64,000 nucleotides of DNA from Charina bottae (GCA_023362775.1 JALMGJ010000015.1:5105001-5169000); one strand, 5' to 3'. Positions 21,090 to 32,466 are shown, numbered from the stretch's first letter. Program-made: numbers and translations. The notes: a model not told the origin generated them from the letters alone.

Positions 21090-22252
21090 TAATTTATTTT
21101 ATTTATTTTCTATCCCGCCTTTATTAATTTTATAAATAACTCAAGGTGGGGAACATACCTAATACTCCTTCCTCCTCCTATTTTTCCCACAACAGCAACC
21201 CTGTGAGGTGAGTTGGGCTGAGAGAGAGTGACTGGCCCAAGGTCACCCAGCCGGCTTTCATGCCTCAGGCGGGACTGGAACTCTCAGTCTCCTGGTTTGC
21301 CATTGGCTCCTTCCTAGGGCTGAGAGACAGGGACTGGCCCAAGGTTACCCAGCTGGCTTTCATGCCTCAGGCGGGACTGGAACTCTCAGTCTCCTGGTTT
21401 GCCATTGGCTCCTTCCTAGGGCTGAGAGACAGGGACTGGCCCAAGGTCACCCAGCTGGCTTTTGTGCCTAAGGCGGGACTGGAACTCTCAGTCTCCTGGT
21501 TTGTCATTGGCTCCTTCCTAGGGCTGAGAGACAGGGACTGGCCCAAGGTCACCCAGCCAGCTTTCATGCCTCAGGCGGGACTCAAACTCTCAGTCTCCTG
21601 GTTTGCCATTGGCTCCTTCCTAGGGCTGAGAGACAGGGACTGGCCCAAGGTCACCCAGCCAGCTTTCATGCCTCAGGCGGGACTGGAACTCTCAGTCTCC
21701 TGGTTTGCCATTGGCTCCTTCCTAGGGCTGAGAGACAGGGACTGGCCCAAGGTCACCCAGCCAGCTTTCATGCCTAAGGCGGGACTAGAACTCTCAGTCT
21801 CCTGGTTTGCCATTGGCTCCTTCCTAGGGCTGAGAGACAGGGACTGGCCCAAGGTCACCCAGCCAGCTTTCATGCCTCAGGCGGGACTAGAACTCTCAGT
21901 CTCCTGGTTTGCCATTGGCTCCTTCCTAGGGCTGAGAGACAGGGACTGGCCCAAGGTCACCCAGCTGGCTTTTGTGCCTAAGGCGGGACTGGAACTCTCA
22001 GTCTCCTGGTTTGCCATTGGCTCCTTCCTAGGGCTGAGAGACAGGGACTGGCCCAAGGTCACCCAGCCAGCTTTCATGCCTCAGGCGGGACTCGAACTCT
22101 CAGTCTCCTGGTTTGCCATTGGCTCCTTCCTAGGGCTGAGAGACAGGGACTGGCCCCAGGTCACCCAGCCAGCTTTCATGCCTCAGGCAGGACTAGAAAT
22201 CTCAGTCTCCTGGTTTCTAGCCCGTTGCCTTCACCACTAGACCAAACTGGCA
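21090..22252 (-). mobile_element. tRNA-derived SINE with L2/CR1-like tail and ~10-fold internal tandem array
   Basis: Minus-strand head GCCAGTTTGGTCTAGTGGTGA at 22252, as in the SINEs at 6564 and 15793. The tail is different: CCTCACAGGGTTGCTGTTG, CACCTTGAGTTATTTATAAA, AAAGGCGGGATAG and an A/T-rich end, similar to L2/CR1 3' ends. Between them the ~102-bp block (head B box to GGGCTGAGAGA) is repeated about ten times from 21212 to 22240. Because 102 is divisible by three, the antisense strand is open for 326 codons (21260-22240). This is not a gene. Confidence 0.75.
21212..22240. repeat. 102-bp tandem repeat
   Basis: GGGCTGAGAGA recurs at about 21215, 21317, 21419 and onward at 102-bp steps. 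Units differ by only a few bases (for example CAGCTGGC versus CAGCCAGC), so the amplification is recent or homogenised. The array lies inside a SINE copy. Confidence 0.95.
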
Positions 22253-22980
22253 GAGATGCCTTCTTTCAAGATGTGCTTTTTCCTTCCCCCTCTAGGCTAC
22301 CATCCTGGGATGTCCAGGAGGTCTCCCATCTGTCTAAACTGGTTCAAATATGTTTGGGTTTTCTAAGATCAGCCAACATTGGCTAAGCAAACCCCAACCT
22401 CAGATACATTCCCCATCTCTCTGCCACTCAGAATGGGACACCACCTCTGAAAGAATGGCTTGCTCTGATGCATCGGTGTATTTTTCCCCTGAGCAATGGC
22501 TTTGACTCCTATGCAGATCTAAGCAGCTATTTCTTTCAGGCAAGGCTCCTCATTTTATTTGGTGGAAGTGGTTTCAGTCTGTGCACAGTTCGTCATCTGA
22601 AAAGAAATGCCTTGAAATGAAGGGAGGAAAGCTCACTTCCATGCATATTAATGGATCTGCCAGCAATACAGAAACTTCTTGCACCCATGGGGCTCCAAGG
22701 GTGGAGGGGAGGGGGCCAAGAACATAACCCTCTTAGCCTGCCGCTGTGCAAACCCCATGCCCCTCATCAGGCTGCGATGGTACCATCTGGGGCTCCGTGG
22801 GCAGCTCATTTCCTTCAGGGCTGACCTCTAGAAGAACGCTGGAACGTTTTTGTCATGCCTTCCAACCCAGTAGAAAGTTGGAAAGAAATTATGGAATCTC
22901 TTGCTCTCTCAGCAGGATAACTTTCCAAAAACTGGACAAAATGGGATCAAATTTAGTGTGATGGGAGAAACCTGCAAAAA
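22253..22980. other. unassigned sequence
   Basis: No exon or repeat family was recognised. A (GA)n run follows at about 22981-23003. Confidence 0.3.
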
Positions 22981-23083
22981 AAGAGAGAGAGAGAGAGAGA
23001 GGGAAATTGTCTTCTTTCTTTTTTTCACTTTCTTTCTTTCTTGTTCTTTTTTTCTTCTTTTTCCTTTCTTCTTTTTCTGTTAA

Positions 23084-23107
23084 CTTTTCATACTTGTATT
23101 GTATTGT

Positions 23108-23161
<54 letters not shown>

Positions 23162-23189
23162 TACATACATACATACATACATACATACA

Positions 23190-23221
<32 letters not shown>

Positions 23222-23276
23222 TCAATACAATACAAGTATGAAAATACTGTATATACTGTATGTGTGTGCGTGTGTG

Positions 23277-23325
<49 letters not shown>

Positions 23326-23341
23326 TGTGTGTGTGTATGTA

Positions 23342-23383
<42 letters not shown>

Positions 23384-23490
23384 CATACACACACACACAC
23401 ACACACACATACATACATACATACATACTGTATGTGTATAGATATATATACTGTATGTGTATAGATATACACACACACACATAATTACAT
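23084..23490. repeat. compound (AT)n/(AC)n/(ATAC)n microsatellite with inverted arms
   Basis: Runs of AT, AC, ATAC and GT extend over about 400 bp. The unique flank TTTTCATACTTGTATTG (from 23085) recurs inverted as CAATACAAGTATGAAAA (to about 23244). The first 160 bp can therefore fold as one hairpin, with AC runs opposite GT runs. All Tyr/Ile/Val/Cys/His open frames are spurious. The right end is the tail of a SINE. Confidence 0.9.
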
Positions 23491-23718
23491 ACATATCTGT
23501 TCAATCATGTCCAGTTCTCAGAGACTGCCTGGACAAATGCCTGCAATTTTCTTGGCAAGGTTTTTCAGAAGTGGTTTGCCATTGCCTCCTTCCTAGGGCT
23601 GAGAGAGAGTGACTGGCCCAAGGTCAACCAGTTGGCTTCGTGTCCAAGGCAGGACTAGAACTCACGGCCTCCCGGTTTCTAGTCCAGCGCCTTAACCATT
23701 ACGCCAAACTGGCTCTCA
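23491..23718 (-). mobile_element. tRNA-derived SINE with RTE-like tail
   Basis: Minus-strand head GCCAGTTTGGCGTAATGGTTA, body with GTTGACCTTGGGCCAGTC and CAATGGCAAACCACTTCTG, then CTTGCCAAGAAAATTGCAGG and tail ACTGGACATGATTGAACAG, running directly into the (AT/AC) microsatellite. It has a single internal block. Confidence 0.7.
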
Positions 23719-23719
23719 T

Positions 23720-26354
23720 ATTCATATTCACACACACACGCACACGCACACACAGACGAAAGAGATTGAATTTGAAAATGAGACAGATCAGGCTGGGGGC
23801 TACAGAGAAAAAAAATCCCCCCTAATTCCCCTGATGTCTGTGGCAGGGACTTAGGCAGTGGCTCAGGATATTGTTGACTGCTCCATTGGAAGCATCCCCC
23901 TTCCTCCCTGGTCATATGACCCAGCGTGGAGCTTTTGCAGCCCACTCCATGCTTCCCAGTACAGACCAGCAAACACACCCAGACACAACAGAAGGGGAGA
24001 GCGCGCGCACACACACACACACAAAAAGCACTGCCAATAAAATGGGTGGAAAGGACTCCAGAATCCTGGCTCTGCGATACACTTTCTCTACCTTGTTTTC
24101 ACCTGGGTGATTTCTTTCTCAGTTTTAAGCCTGAGAAAGTGTTTATGGTGGGGTAGATCTCTGGGTGCCTTGTACGTTGGTGGGAAAATGGATAAAATGA
24201 AATAAAAATAGGGAATTATACTCAGCACTAGGACCCTAAGGCAGCGAGGGAGAGTTTGCAGAACGATAGAGCAGTGAGAAGAACCTAACAGGCAAGATGG
24301 GGAAAGAGTCAGAAGGATGGAGGGATGGAGAAAATACTAATGGTTCCCAGTATGACACGTGGTCTCCCTGGATTCCTTGCTTAAGCAGTCCTGGGAAAGA
24401 GATGATCTGAAATGGTGAGCTCTGAGACTGCCTAAGATCTATTTCAGCGCTGGGAAAGTGAGCAGGCACAGAGCAGTTTCCTAGCAACCTCTGGGTGTGT
24501 GTGCACATGCGTGCATTGTGTGTGTCTATGTATGTATATATATTCTTGTCTCTCCCAGCACCACCAAGAAAAATTGCAAGTGCATCCTTGGACTTGCTGG
24601 CCATCCACCAGGCCTCTTAACCGGACGGAGAGGCAGCGTGTCCAATCACAGCAAGGCTTGACTCTGAGTTGAATTAGCACCTTGAGGATGCTAATCGTAT
24701 GCCCAGCCTCACCGCAACGTCTCCTTGTCTCCTTGTTTCTCCTGACCGTCCCTGGCTAGTGACCATAACAGAGCTGTTCCCTGCTCAGATGGATGGCAGT
24801 TACCCATCCCTCTGCCCTCATTTTCCTTCCAGCAAAGAAGACCCCAGTCTCACTACCTCTGCTTCCGCGATTGTCCCCAACACACATGTGCACACACCCT
24901 ACAAGATGTGCAGACAGGCTGCTTTCGATTCCAAGACTTGTTGGCATTTACACTAGGCTGTCCTTTTAGATGCTGCTGCCTTAACTGTTCCTCTGCGCAG
25001 GGCTAAATATAGAGCACTGGGCTGTGGGAGGGAGATGGGGAGAGCGATTTCAGAAGACATGAGCCGGCAACTGTAAAGAATGGCTTCCAAGCCGGTGCAA
25101 AGGCACTTTGCACCCCCATTTTCGCAGCTCCAGTTCTACCGAGGGGGAGAAGAGTCTGGCTCCCGGTCTTCCTGGCCTCCTTGTGGTTTCTGACTTCGAG
25201 CAGGCCAAACGTCCGCAGAAGCAGAAGCCAAGGGAGAACCCAGCAATGGGGGAGAGCCAGACACACCCGCAAGCAAGAGGCCCTTTGCCTAGGGTGGGTG
25301 GGCCGCTGCAGACCCCACGGTTGTGCAAGATCTTAATCTAAAATCGAATCAGAGCATTTCCCCTCCATTAACTTCCAAGGGTTGGCAGAGCTTCTCCAGG
25401 CCTGCCTTTGGCCATTGAGGGCAAGAAGTGGTCCAAAGGCTTTATATGGAAAAGGCGTGCCAACAAAAGGATGGCTGTAATAAAGAATGCTTTCCCATTG
25501 TTTCATAAGGGGGGGGGGGGTCTTTAATAGAAAAGGACACAGCTCCATCCCTGGGTTTCTGATTACAAGGCAATGGCACAATTGATTCCCCCCCCCCCGC
25601 CCTTTTGTCAAAAAACCAAAAAGGCCCAAGCTTGTTCCGCCTTTTTGAAGAGCTTCCAGGGCTTGGTTACCATGGCAACTGAGGAATGCACAGGAGTTGC
25701 TGGAACTCGGGGCTACTTCCTCCCCAGGCGCTGGGTGGGCTCTCTGCATCCAATTTTGGGGTGTGGGTGGGAGCGCTCCGTTGACAATTGCTATTCTTGT
25801 CCGTTCCTAATCGGAGGAGAGCATGCAATGGCTGGAGTGCTCCTTAAGAAAAACCATTTCTATCCTATACTTAGGATTTTGCCCAGGAGGGTGGCATATC
25901 TCTGAGCTGGCTCACCAATTTAAGCGAACCACTTGCAAGCACATTGGCTCTAATCCAATTTCCAGCAGGTGTAAACAAGCCATTCAAAGGGAATAAGTTG
26001 CATATGAGGATGGAGGGATAGAGGTGGATAAGGTCTCCCCATCTCTGCTTGCAATTTCTGCCAATGCCTTCCACCAGAGCCTCCTTACACGAGCCTGTGA
26101 AGAGATAGCTTCTCAATGGAACACAGGGATATGACTGGATGGGGTTTCCAACAAGAGACAAGAATATCTGTGATCATTGTTCTGCCTTCGGCTCTATTGG
26201 GCATCATCAATCCTGATTACAATCCAGCACTTTGTGTGTGAGTGTTATGTGCATACATATTTCAGGGTGGTGAATAAAAATCTATTGTCTGTACACACCC
26301 AACTGCCTGCGGGTCAATGATTCATGTTGTGGAAAACAGAGTTTTTCTCCCTCT
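23720..26354. other. unassigned sequence
   Basis: Small CA runs occur near 23731-23755 and 24007-24021, and G and C homopolymers near 25509 and 25591. Several open frames of 80-140 codons lie on both strands at 24.7-25.9 kb, but none has a recognisable domain and they overlap one another. GC content appears somewhat higher at 25.0-25.8 kb. No exon can be supported. Confidence 0.3.
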
Positions 26355-26365
26355 CTCATAGTGTT

Positions 26366-26681
26366 CATACTCCATAGTACATACTCCAGGAAATAAAGCC
26401 AGACCGCTCACTTGAGGGAATGATATTAAAGGCAAAACTGAAGTACTTTGGCCACGTAATGAGAAGACAGGATACGCTGGAGAAGATGCTGATGCTAGGG
26501 AAAGTGGAAGGCAAAAGGAAGAGGGGCCGACCAAGGGCAAGATGGATGGATGATATTCTGGAGGTGACGGACTCGACCGTGGGGGAGCTGGGGGTGGTGA
26601 CAGCCGACAGGAAGCTCTGGCGTGGGCTGGTCCATGAGGTCATGAAGAGTCGGAAGTGACTGAACGAATAAACAACAACAA
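26366..26681 (+). mobile_element. RTE LINE 3' end, second subfamily
   Basis: An 11-bp duplication CTCATAGTGTT lies at 26355-26365 and 26682-26692. The frame at 26420-26659 encodes LKAKLKYFGHVMRRQD, EKMLMLGKVEGKRKRGRPRA and LWRGLVHEVMKS, the RTE pol C-terminus, followed by TGACTGAACGAATAAAC(AAC)n. It is nearly identical to the end of the copy at 41945-43041 and distinct from the BovB copies at 18.6 and 30.2 kb. Confidence 0.85.
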
Positions 26682-26692
26682 CTCATAGTGTT

Positions 26693-27490
26693 AGAATTTG
26701 GGGTCAACCATTAAAACAAAATGAGGGGAGATGTAGGACCTATAGGACTTTACACAACGCATAGTTAAATGATGTTCATCTTGTTTCCATCAGCTATGGA
26801 GCTGGCCATCAATTGAGGTAGATTTAGAAGAAGACTAGAACCTGTTATCCAAGCACAAGAATATTGGTTTTGGAATAAGCTTCATTCTTCGCTTATAGGC
26901 CTCGCCTGGAGTTGAGTTCTCCACCCATCCTTGAGTTGCCAAAAACTACCCTGGCAGGAAATTTGCTGTCATCACTTCTGTTCCCTCTTCTGCCTTGATG
27001 CTTTCTGTCCCCAGTCACTGCAATCCACTGACTTCTCTCCTAGGTAATCAGTAGCTCAGCCTTACAGACTATTTCTCACCTTGAGGCTACTCTTGAAGAG
27101 GGCCGGAATAAGAGGTAAAACGCTACTTCAACACCAGCCCAGCTGGTGACAGCTTAAGGCTCTCTTACTCAAGGACTGAGGATGATATGAAGGCAACTTC
27201 ACAGGGTCAATGGAGAAGATAAACTAGACCCCAGGTGTCCAACCAAGGCATACCCTGGTTAGATGCAAGCAGGAGTGCCCATGGATATGTCAAAAATGTC
27301 AAAATGGTGGCCGAGCCCATGCAATGGAAGCCCAACCCCTTTTTTTGCATGTCTCGCTTTAAAAAGGGTGGGGCTTTGATTGCACAGCTACGCCCACCAT
27401 CTGGCCTTTTAAAATCTCAACCCAAGAATGTTTTTAAATTGTTTTGTAAGACAAATGCTAGCAGTCTTGCTTCACCATTGGAAGAGCTGA
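26693..27490. other. mostly unassigned, with a possible MITE
   Basis: ATGTCAAAAATGTCAAAATGG near 27283-27308 resembles the end of the MITE family at 36453-36594, but no matching right end is clear. The rest is unassigned. Confidence 0.3.
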
Positions 27491-27494
27491 AGGA

Positions 27495-27938
27495 CATACA
27501 GTATGCAGAACGATGGAAAGATCCACAGTTGAAGATTGGATTGTTAAATTAATGGATTTGGCTCAGATGGCTAAATTAACAGCTTTAATAAGAGAGCATT
27601 TTATTTCTACATTTATATCAAATTGGCAACCACTTTTGGAATATTTGGTTGTAATTGAAAAAAATGATTTTTTGATTCTGGGTTTTAGAGATTGAATGAT
27701 TTGTTGTAATAGAAATAATGTTATGATAGGTTAATTAATTGTAAGAGATTAGATTTGTATTTAACCTTATATCTGTATCGGAAATAGTCGGAAGTCGCCT
27801 TTTCTTTTTTCTCTTTCTATTCACATCTTTATAGTTTGTTCTTTTTTCTTTAGTTCTGTTTTCTATCTATTCTATAGTTTTTTCTTTTTTGTATTTTAAT
27901 TATATCTTGAAAATAAAAAAATTTCTGGAAAAAAAAAA
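27495..27938 (+). mobile_element. L1-type LINE 3' end
   Basis: The end of an ORF2-like frame (27513-27695) reads VEDWIVKLMDLAQMAKLTALIREHFISTFISNWQPLLEYL. This resembles the C-terminal tail of squamate L1 ORF2 as I recall it. A stop and a pyrimidine-rich 3' region follow (GGAAGTCGCCTTTTC...), then AAAATAAA and an A-rich tail at about 27927-27940. A second copy is at 46851-47320 and a reversed one at 31440-32466. Confidence 0.65.
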
Positions 27939-27944
27939 GGAGGA

Positions 27945-28040
27945 GCTGAAGGACCAGGTTAGGGACAGATCATCATGGAGAAAATCTATCTATCTATGTG
28001 GTCAAAAATGACTTGATGGCACGTAATCATCATCAATCGG
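27945..28040 (+). mobile_element. RTE LINE 3' end, third subfamily
   Basis: GCTGAAGGACCAGGTTAGGG, then AAAATCTATCTATCTATG and ACTTGATGGCACGTAATCATCATCAATC. It matches the end of the copy at 36929-37336 and has an (ATCA)n tail. It directly follows the L1 poly(A). Confidence 0.6.
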
Positions 28041-28226
28041 TTGGACAGCCATCCCAGAATTACCAGATGGTATTTAGCCCTACAACCATGTAAGTTTTCA
28101 ATGCCTCACGAAGCTGGAAAGCAAAACTTACTTGCTGATTATCTGTCCTGGTATGGAAGAGACATTGAACCCCAGGAACTTTGTTGCACCATCAAAAAGG
28201 AAAAGGAGGTCAAGACAAGGGACTAA
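28041..28226 (+). pseudogene. Ty3/gypsy-like RNase H end remnant
   Basis: The 61-codon frame contains HPRITRWYLALQP, then H.AGKQNLLADYLS. This is the conserved end of the RNase H domain of gypsy-group Pol polyproteins (HPRI..W...L.P..F...H..G..N..AD.LSR). It stops soon after, at 28226, without an integrase. The remnant is isolated: no protease, RT or matching LTR pair was found around it. Confidence 0.5.
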
Positions 28227-28527
28227 ATGGGTAGTGTGACCCTCATAAAAAAGGGGGAAGGAATATAGAAGGAAGGCTTTGCAGTGGCTCTGGGGAAGCA
28301 GAAGAGGAAGAGGAGGAAGAAAGGGAGGGGGAAGGGCCCTTGTAGAGCACCCTTGCTAAAGGAATTGTCCAAAATGCTTTGGGCTTCGATACAATAAAAT
28401 GTTTTGTTGGGGTTTGTATATACCCAGGAATTTACAGATAGATAAATTATACTGGAGAGGCTTGATATCTAGGTGAGAGGGGAATTATTCTGCAAGTCAC
28501 CCAATTAGCAGCCATTGTTGTAGGGAT

Positions 28528-28880
28528 GATGTGGCAGTTATGACTCATACTACAGGTGCTATAGTTTAGTTGGGTGTGGCAGATGTTGAGAATGACCTAT
28601 AATGTGATTGGTCAGTTTATGTATATAAGCAGAGAAGATCTGGTGTTCTTTCTTCTCGTTGCTGTTAAACTTCTCATCGCTGTATTCCATCTCGTTGCTG
28701 CTATCATTTGTTACTGCTGTTGGATATATTTTGGACTACGTATGTATATAAAGTAAATAGGCTATTTTATCTAATCTCTGCTTGAGTGTCTATTTACTGC
28801 ATAGAACGTGGATCGCTGGAGTCTTGGAAATAGGCAGCAGGCCGCCCCACGGTGCGCACTCTGGCATATTTCCTAGTGGG
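28528..28880 (+). mobile_element. possible LTR
   Basis: Starts TGTGGCAGTTATGAC near 28530. It has a TATA-like TGTATATAAGCAG at about 28620, a pyrimidine-rich leader (TTCTTTCTTCTCG) and a second AT-rich TATATAAAG at 28743. A possible end is TTACTGCA at about 28801. It follows the gypsy-like remnant by 300 bp and could be that element's LTR. No second copy exists in the window. Confidence 0.3.
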
Positions 28881-30212
28881 TTTTGAGATACTGCCTCCCC
28901 AGTTTTTCTTTGTTTAAATTATATCAGTTATTTCCCCATTAGAAACTCAGGATGTTTCTTGTCCTCTTTTTCTGAGTGCTACATTTCCTCTTTTTTTTAT
29001 AAAAAAAAAACAAGCATCAGTGATCAAACAAAGAGGAAACGTATAAGGAATGAAGGTGCTGAGCAGTTCTGAGATGGAGAGAACCATCATGCCAACAGAG
29101 GTCACTTGCCTTCCAGGACCATCAAAATAATGGCTAAATATCTACTAACTCAGGAAAGCAGAAGAAAAGGCTTAGAATTTAAACCCTGCAGTACAGAATA
29201 ATATGTAAGCTTCATCTTCTATGGACTTCTCTGTGTGGATTCATTCTTGACTGTGGTAGAGACTCATCTTGTCATGTCTGTGAGTCTTCTTCCAAAAAAG
29301 CCAAGTTGAGGAGACCTGAGATTTACAGATGTGCCTGACAAAAATGTAATAGCACCCTCTGCCATTTCCAGCAATGTTGGACTCAAAAGCACCATTCAGA
29401 GGAATTTGAAAGAAATTCTCAAGCTTCCTCAGAATAAGGGAGAAGAGGAGCCTGTTTTACAGAACAACAGACTTGAGAACTTGCAAGGCAAACTGTGACA
29501 CAATAATGGTTTATTCTCAAATCCCCATCCCACCTCTTTTTACATTATCTTGAATGTTACTGGGAATATGAGAGTGTTTGGGCAAGACTGCAGAGCTGGA
29601 ATTTAAAACAAGATGGTTATAGCTACATTAAAGCTAAGTGATTTTTTTATTATTAGAATGTCCAGGGATATGACCTACTTTTTGGAAGATCTATTATAAC
29701 AGATGTTTTGCTCCTTTGCCAGCTTCACTTTAAGACAGCAATTGCTGCTAATCCTGTGGTCTTTCTGCCGTTCTGGAGATTTCCTCTTTCTACCAATGGT
29801 CATTAGACCTCTTTCCACCAATGAACATTTGCCCAGAACACTGTTGATTTAGAACTTGTAGGCAATGGGATCGGAATAGATATTTCTTCTCCACCCCTGA
29901 TGGAGAGCTGCTTCTCCTATTTGTGACGTGACCTAAAATGAGAAGTTTCTAGGTGGTCTGTCAGAAAGCATCTCTTGGAGGAGTAGAGATCATTTTGAGC
30001 TGGTAGCTCCATTGAAAAAGTTGAGAGGATGGCACAAGTAATCCCACAAAATATTGGCCACAATGGGCACACCCAGTCACAACAAAAGGAAATGCCTTCC
30101 TACCTCTCTTAATTGGAACAGCGTTCCCTTTGAGTCAGATGGGCACCAATCCTGCTAGCATTTAGGAAAACTGTTAAGAGCTGGCTATTTCAGAAAATCT
30201 TTGGGGATCAGT
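28881..30212. other. unassigned AT-rich sequence
   Basis: No coding region or repeat family was recognised. Confidence 0.35.
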
Positions 30213-30223
30213 AGGGAGTACCT

Positions 30224-30913
30224 AAAAAGGTCCGTATAGTTAAAGCTATGGTTTTCCCAGTAGTAATGTATGGCTGTGAGAGTTGGACCATAAGGAAGGC
30301 TGAGCGCCGAAGAATTGACGCTTTCGAACTGTGGTGCTGGAGAAGACTCTTGAGAGTCCCTTGGACTGCAAGGAGGTCAAACCAGTCAATCCTAAAGGAA
30401 ATCAACCCTGACTGCTCATTGGAAGGACAGATGCTGAAGCTGAAGCTCAAATACTTTGGCCACCTAATGCGAAGAGAGGACTCACGGGAAAAGACCCTGA
30501 TGCTGGGAAAGACTGAAGGCAAAAGGAGAAGGGGACGGGAGAGGATGAGATGGTTAGATAGCATCACCGATGCAATGAACATGAATTTGAGTAAACTCCG
30601 GGAGGCAGTGGAGGACAGGAAGGCCTGGCGTGCTATGGTCCATGGGGTCACGGAGAGTTGGACTAAACGACTGAACAACAACAACAAAATGCGAAGAGAG
30701 GACTCACTGGAAAAGACCCTGATGCTGGGAAAGACTGAAGGCAAAAGGAGAAGGGGACGGGAGAGGATGAGATGGTTAGATAGCATCAGTAATGAACATG
30801 AACTTGAGCAAACTCCAGGAGACAGTGGAGGACAGGAAGGCCTGGCGTGCTATGGTCCATGAGGTCACGAAGAGTCGGACACGACTAAACAACTGAACAA
30901 CAACAACAACAAA
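30224..30913 (+). mobile_element. BovB (RTE) dimer: two 3' ends in tandem
   Basis: Two BovB 3' ends in the same orientation. The first (30224-30685) covers GCESWTIRKAERRRIDAFELW through GVTESWTKRLNN and its (AAC)n end. The second (about 30687-30913) starts at KMRREDSLEKTLMLG and repeats the last ~220 bp up to its own (AAC)n. A single 11-bp duplication AGGGAGTACCT at 30213-30223 and 30914-30924 flanks the whole. The units differ by scattered changes, including a short deletion near 30790. Confidence 0.9.
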
Positions 30914-31011
30914 AGGGAGTACCTGTCCTGCAGGAGGTGATTGGTCATTCCTCAGAACGATGGTGAATGTGAATGTTGTCGTTTCTTTGGTTTTACACTT
31001 TAATTTTTATT

Positions 31012-31120
31012 GTTTTAATTTTATTTATTTATTCATTTGCAGTAGAGTGTATGCCACTCAGATCCATAGGCAACTGAAGCAGCTCATAAGCCTAAGTAAA
31101 AGCTAAATAAAATAAAAACT
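31012..31120 (-). mobile_element. decayed L2/CR1-type LINE 3' end
   Basis: TTTTATTTATTTATTCATTTGCAG followed by a degraded version of the minus-strand LINE 3' end. Low complexity and strong decay limit the call. Confidence 0.3.
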
Positions 31121-31439
31121 CAACTTACCAGAATGGAAACTGGTGCAGGTTGTCTTTTATCATCCTCTTTAGCCTTCCCTGGACCCCTTCCATCAATCAG
31201 GCCCCACTGTTGCTGCTTTCTCAAGAAATCAAACGACATGGCTAAGGACTAAATTTTATTCCTAACTAGTTCATGGCAATCTCTCTCTCTCTGTCTCTCT
31301 CTCTCTCTTACAGTGAAGAACTCTTAATATCTAAATAGATCCAAACTATCAATTTCCCATGTCCCCCCCACCTCCCCCACCACCCAATCAAACTCTACTT
31401 TTCCATTTCTCTCTGACCCCCAAAGCTGTAACATCTCTT

Positions 31440-32466
31440 TTTTATTAAACTTTATTAAATTTTCAAGATAAAGAGATAAAAGCTAACAAAGAATGAAGAA
31501 AGTAGAAGAACAAAGCAGAAAAGATGAGAGAAAGTAAAGTCAAAAATGCAGTAAAAGAAAAAGAGAAGAGAAAAAAGAAAATACAGAAAAAGAATGACTC
31601 CCGACTTCCTTTGCTACAGATATAAGTATATTATACTTATTAAGTAATTCAGAGCTTTCCAAACTGTATGTCAAGACACATTAGTGTGTCGGCTGCAGTG
31701 TCTGGGTGTGTCGCGGCTGCTGCTGCCTCCGAGCCCTGCCAGGATTCTGTGCAGGTCCTGGTGCCTGCCTTGTGCCTGGCTGCCTCCAAACCTGCCCTGC
31801 CAGGATTCCGCGCAGGTCCTAGTGCCTGCCTTGTGCCTTGCTACCTCCAAACCTGCTGTGATTCTGCACAGGTCCTAGTGCCTGCCTTGTGCCTGGCTGC
31901 CTCCAAATCTGCTGTGATTCCACGCAGGTCCTAGTGCCTGCCTCGTGCTTTGCTGCCTCCAAACCTGCCCTGCCAGGATTCCGCGCAGGTCCTAGTGCCT
32001 GCCTTGTGCCTTGCTGCCTCCAAACCTGCCCTGCCAGGATTCCGCACAGGTCCTAGTGCCTGCCTTGTGCCTTGCTACCTCCAAACCTGCTGTGATTCTG
32101 CACAGGTCCTAGTGCCTGCCTTGTGCCTGGCTGCCTCCAAATCTGCTGTGATTCCACGCAGGTCCTAGTGCCTGCCTTGTGCCTTGCTGCCTCCAAACCT
32201 GCCCTGCCAGGATTCCATGCAGGTCCTAGTGCCTGCCTTGTGCCTTGCTGCCTCCAAACCTGCCCTGCCAGGATTCCACACAGGTCCTAGTGCCTGCCTT
32301 GTGCTTTGCTGCCTCCAAATCTGCTGTGATTCCACGCAGGTCCTAGTGCCTGCCTTGTGCCGTGCTGTAAGAGTGTGTCGCGAAATGATGCATGTCTAAA
32401 AAGTGTGTCACCAACATGAAAAGTTTGGAAAGCTCTGAAGTAATTCATTAAACTCTTGCTCTAAGT
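31440..32466 (-). mobile_element. L1-type LINE 3' fragment with nested hAT
   Basis: An 18-bp duplication AAAGCTGTAACATCTCTT lies at 31422-31439 and 32467-32484. The left part (31440-31649) is the reversed L1 3' region (TTTATTAAACTTTATTAAATTTTC..., purine-rich, then GACTCCCGACTTCC). The right part (32438-32466) is a short remainder. The hAT element at 31650-32437 separates them. Only noncoding 3' sequence is present. Confidence 0.8.
31650..32437. mobile_element. hAT element, CAGAGCTTTCCAAAC family, expanded minisatellite
   Basis: Ends CAGAGCTTTCCAAAC and GTTTGGAAAGCTCTG. A perfect 8-bp duplication AAGTAATT lies at 31642-31649 and 32438-32445. The interior holds about eleven units of the same 61/56-bp minisatellite as 8374-8815, with alternating long (GCCCTGCCAGGATTCC) and short (GCTGTGATTCC) forms. 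Longer than the 8.4-kb copy through repeat number alone. Confidence 0.9.

Noticed and set aside
21260..22240. 326-aa open frame of 34-residue repeats
   Set aside because: It is antisense to a SINE and follows from a 102-bp tandem repeat; no start context, splice signals or domain.
23007..23504. Overlapping Tyr/Ile and Val/Cys/His frames
   Set aside because: Translations of dinucleotide and tetranucleotide repeats.
31650..32437. CRISPR-like array of repeats and spacers
   Set aside because: Units are contiguous 61/56-bp minisatellite repeats without unique spacers, inside a eukaryotic transposon.
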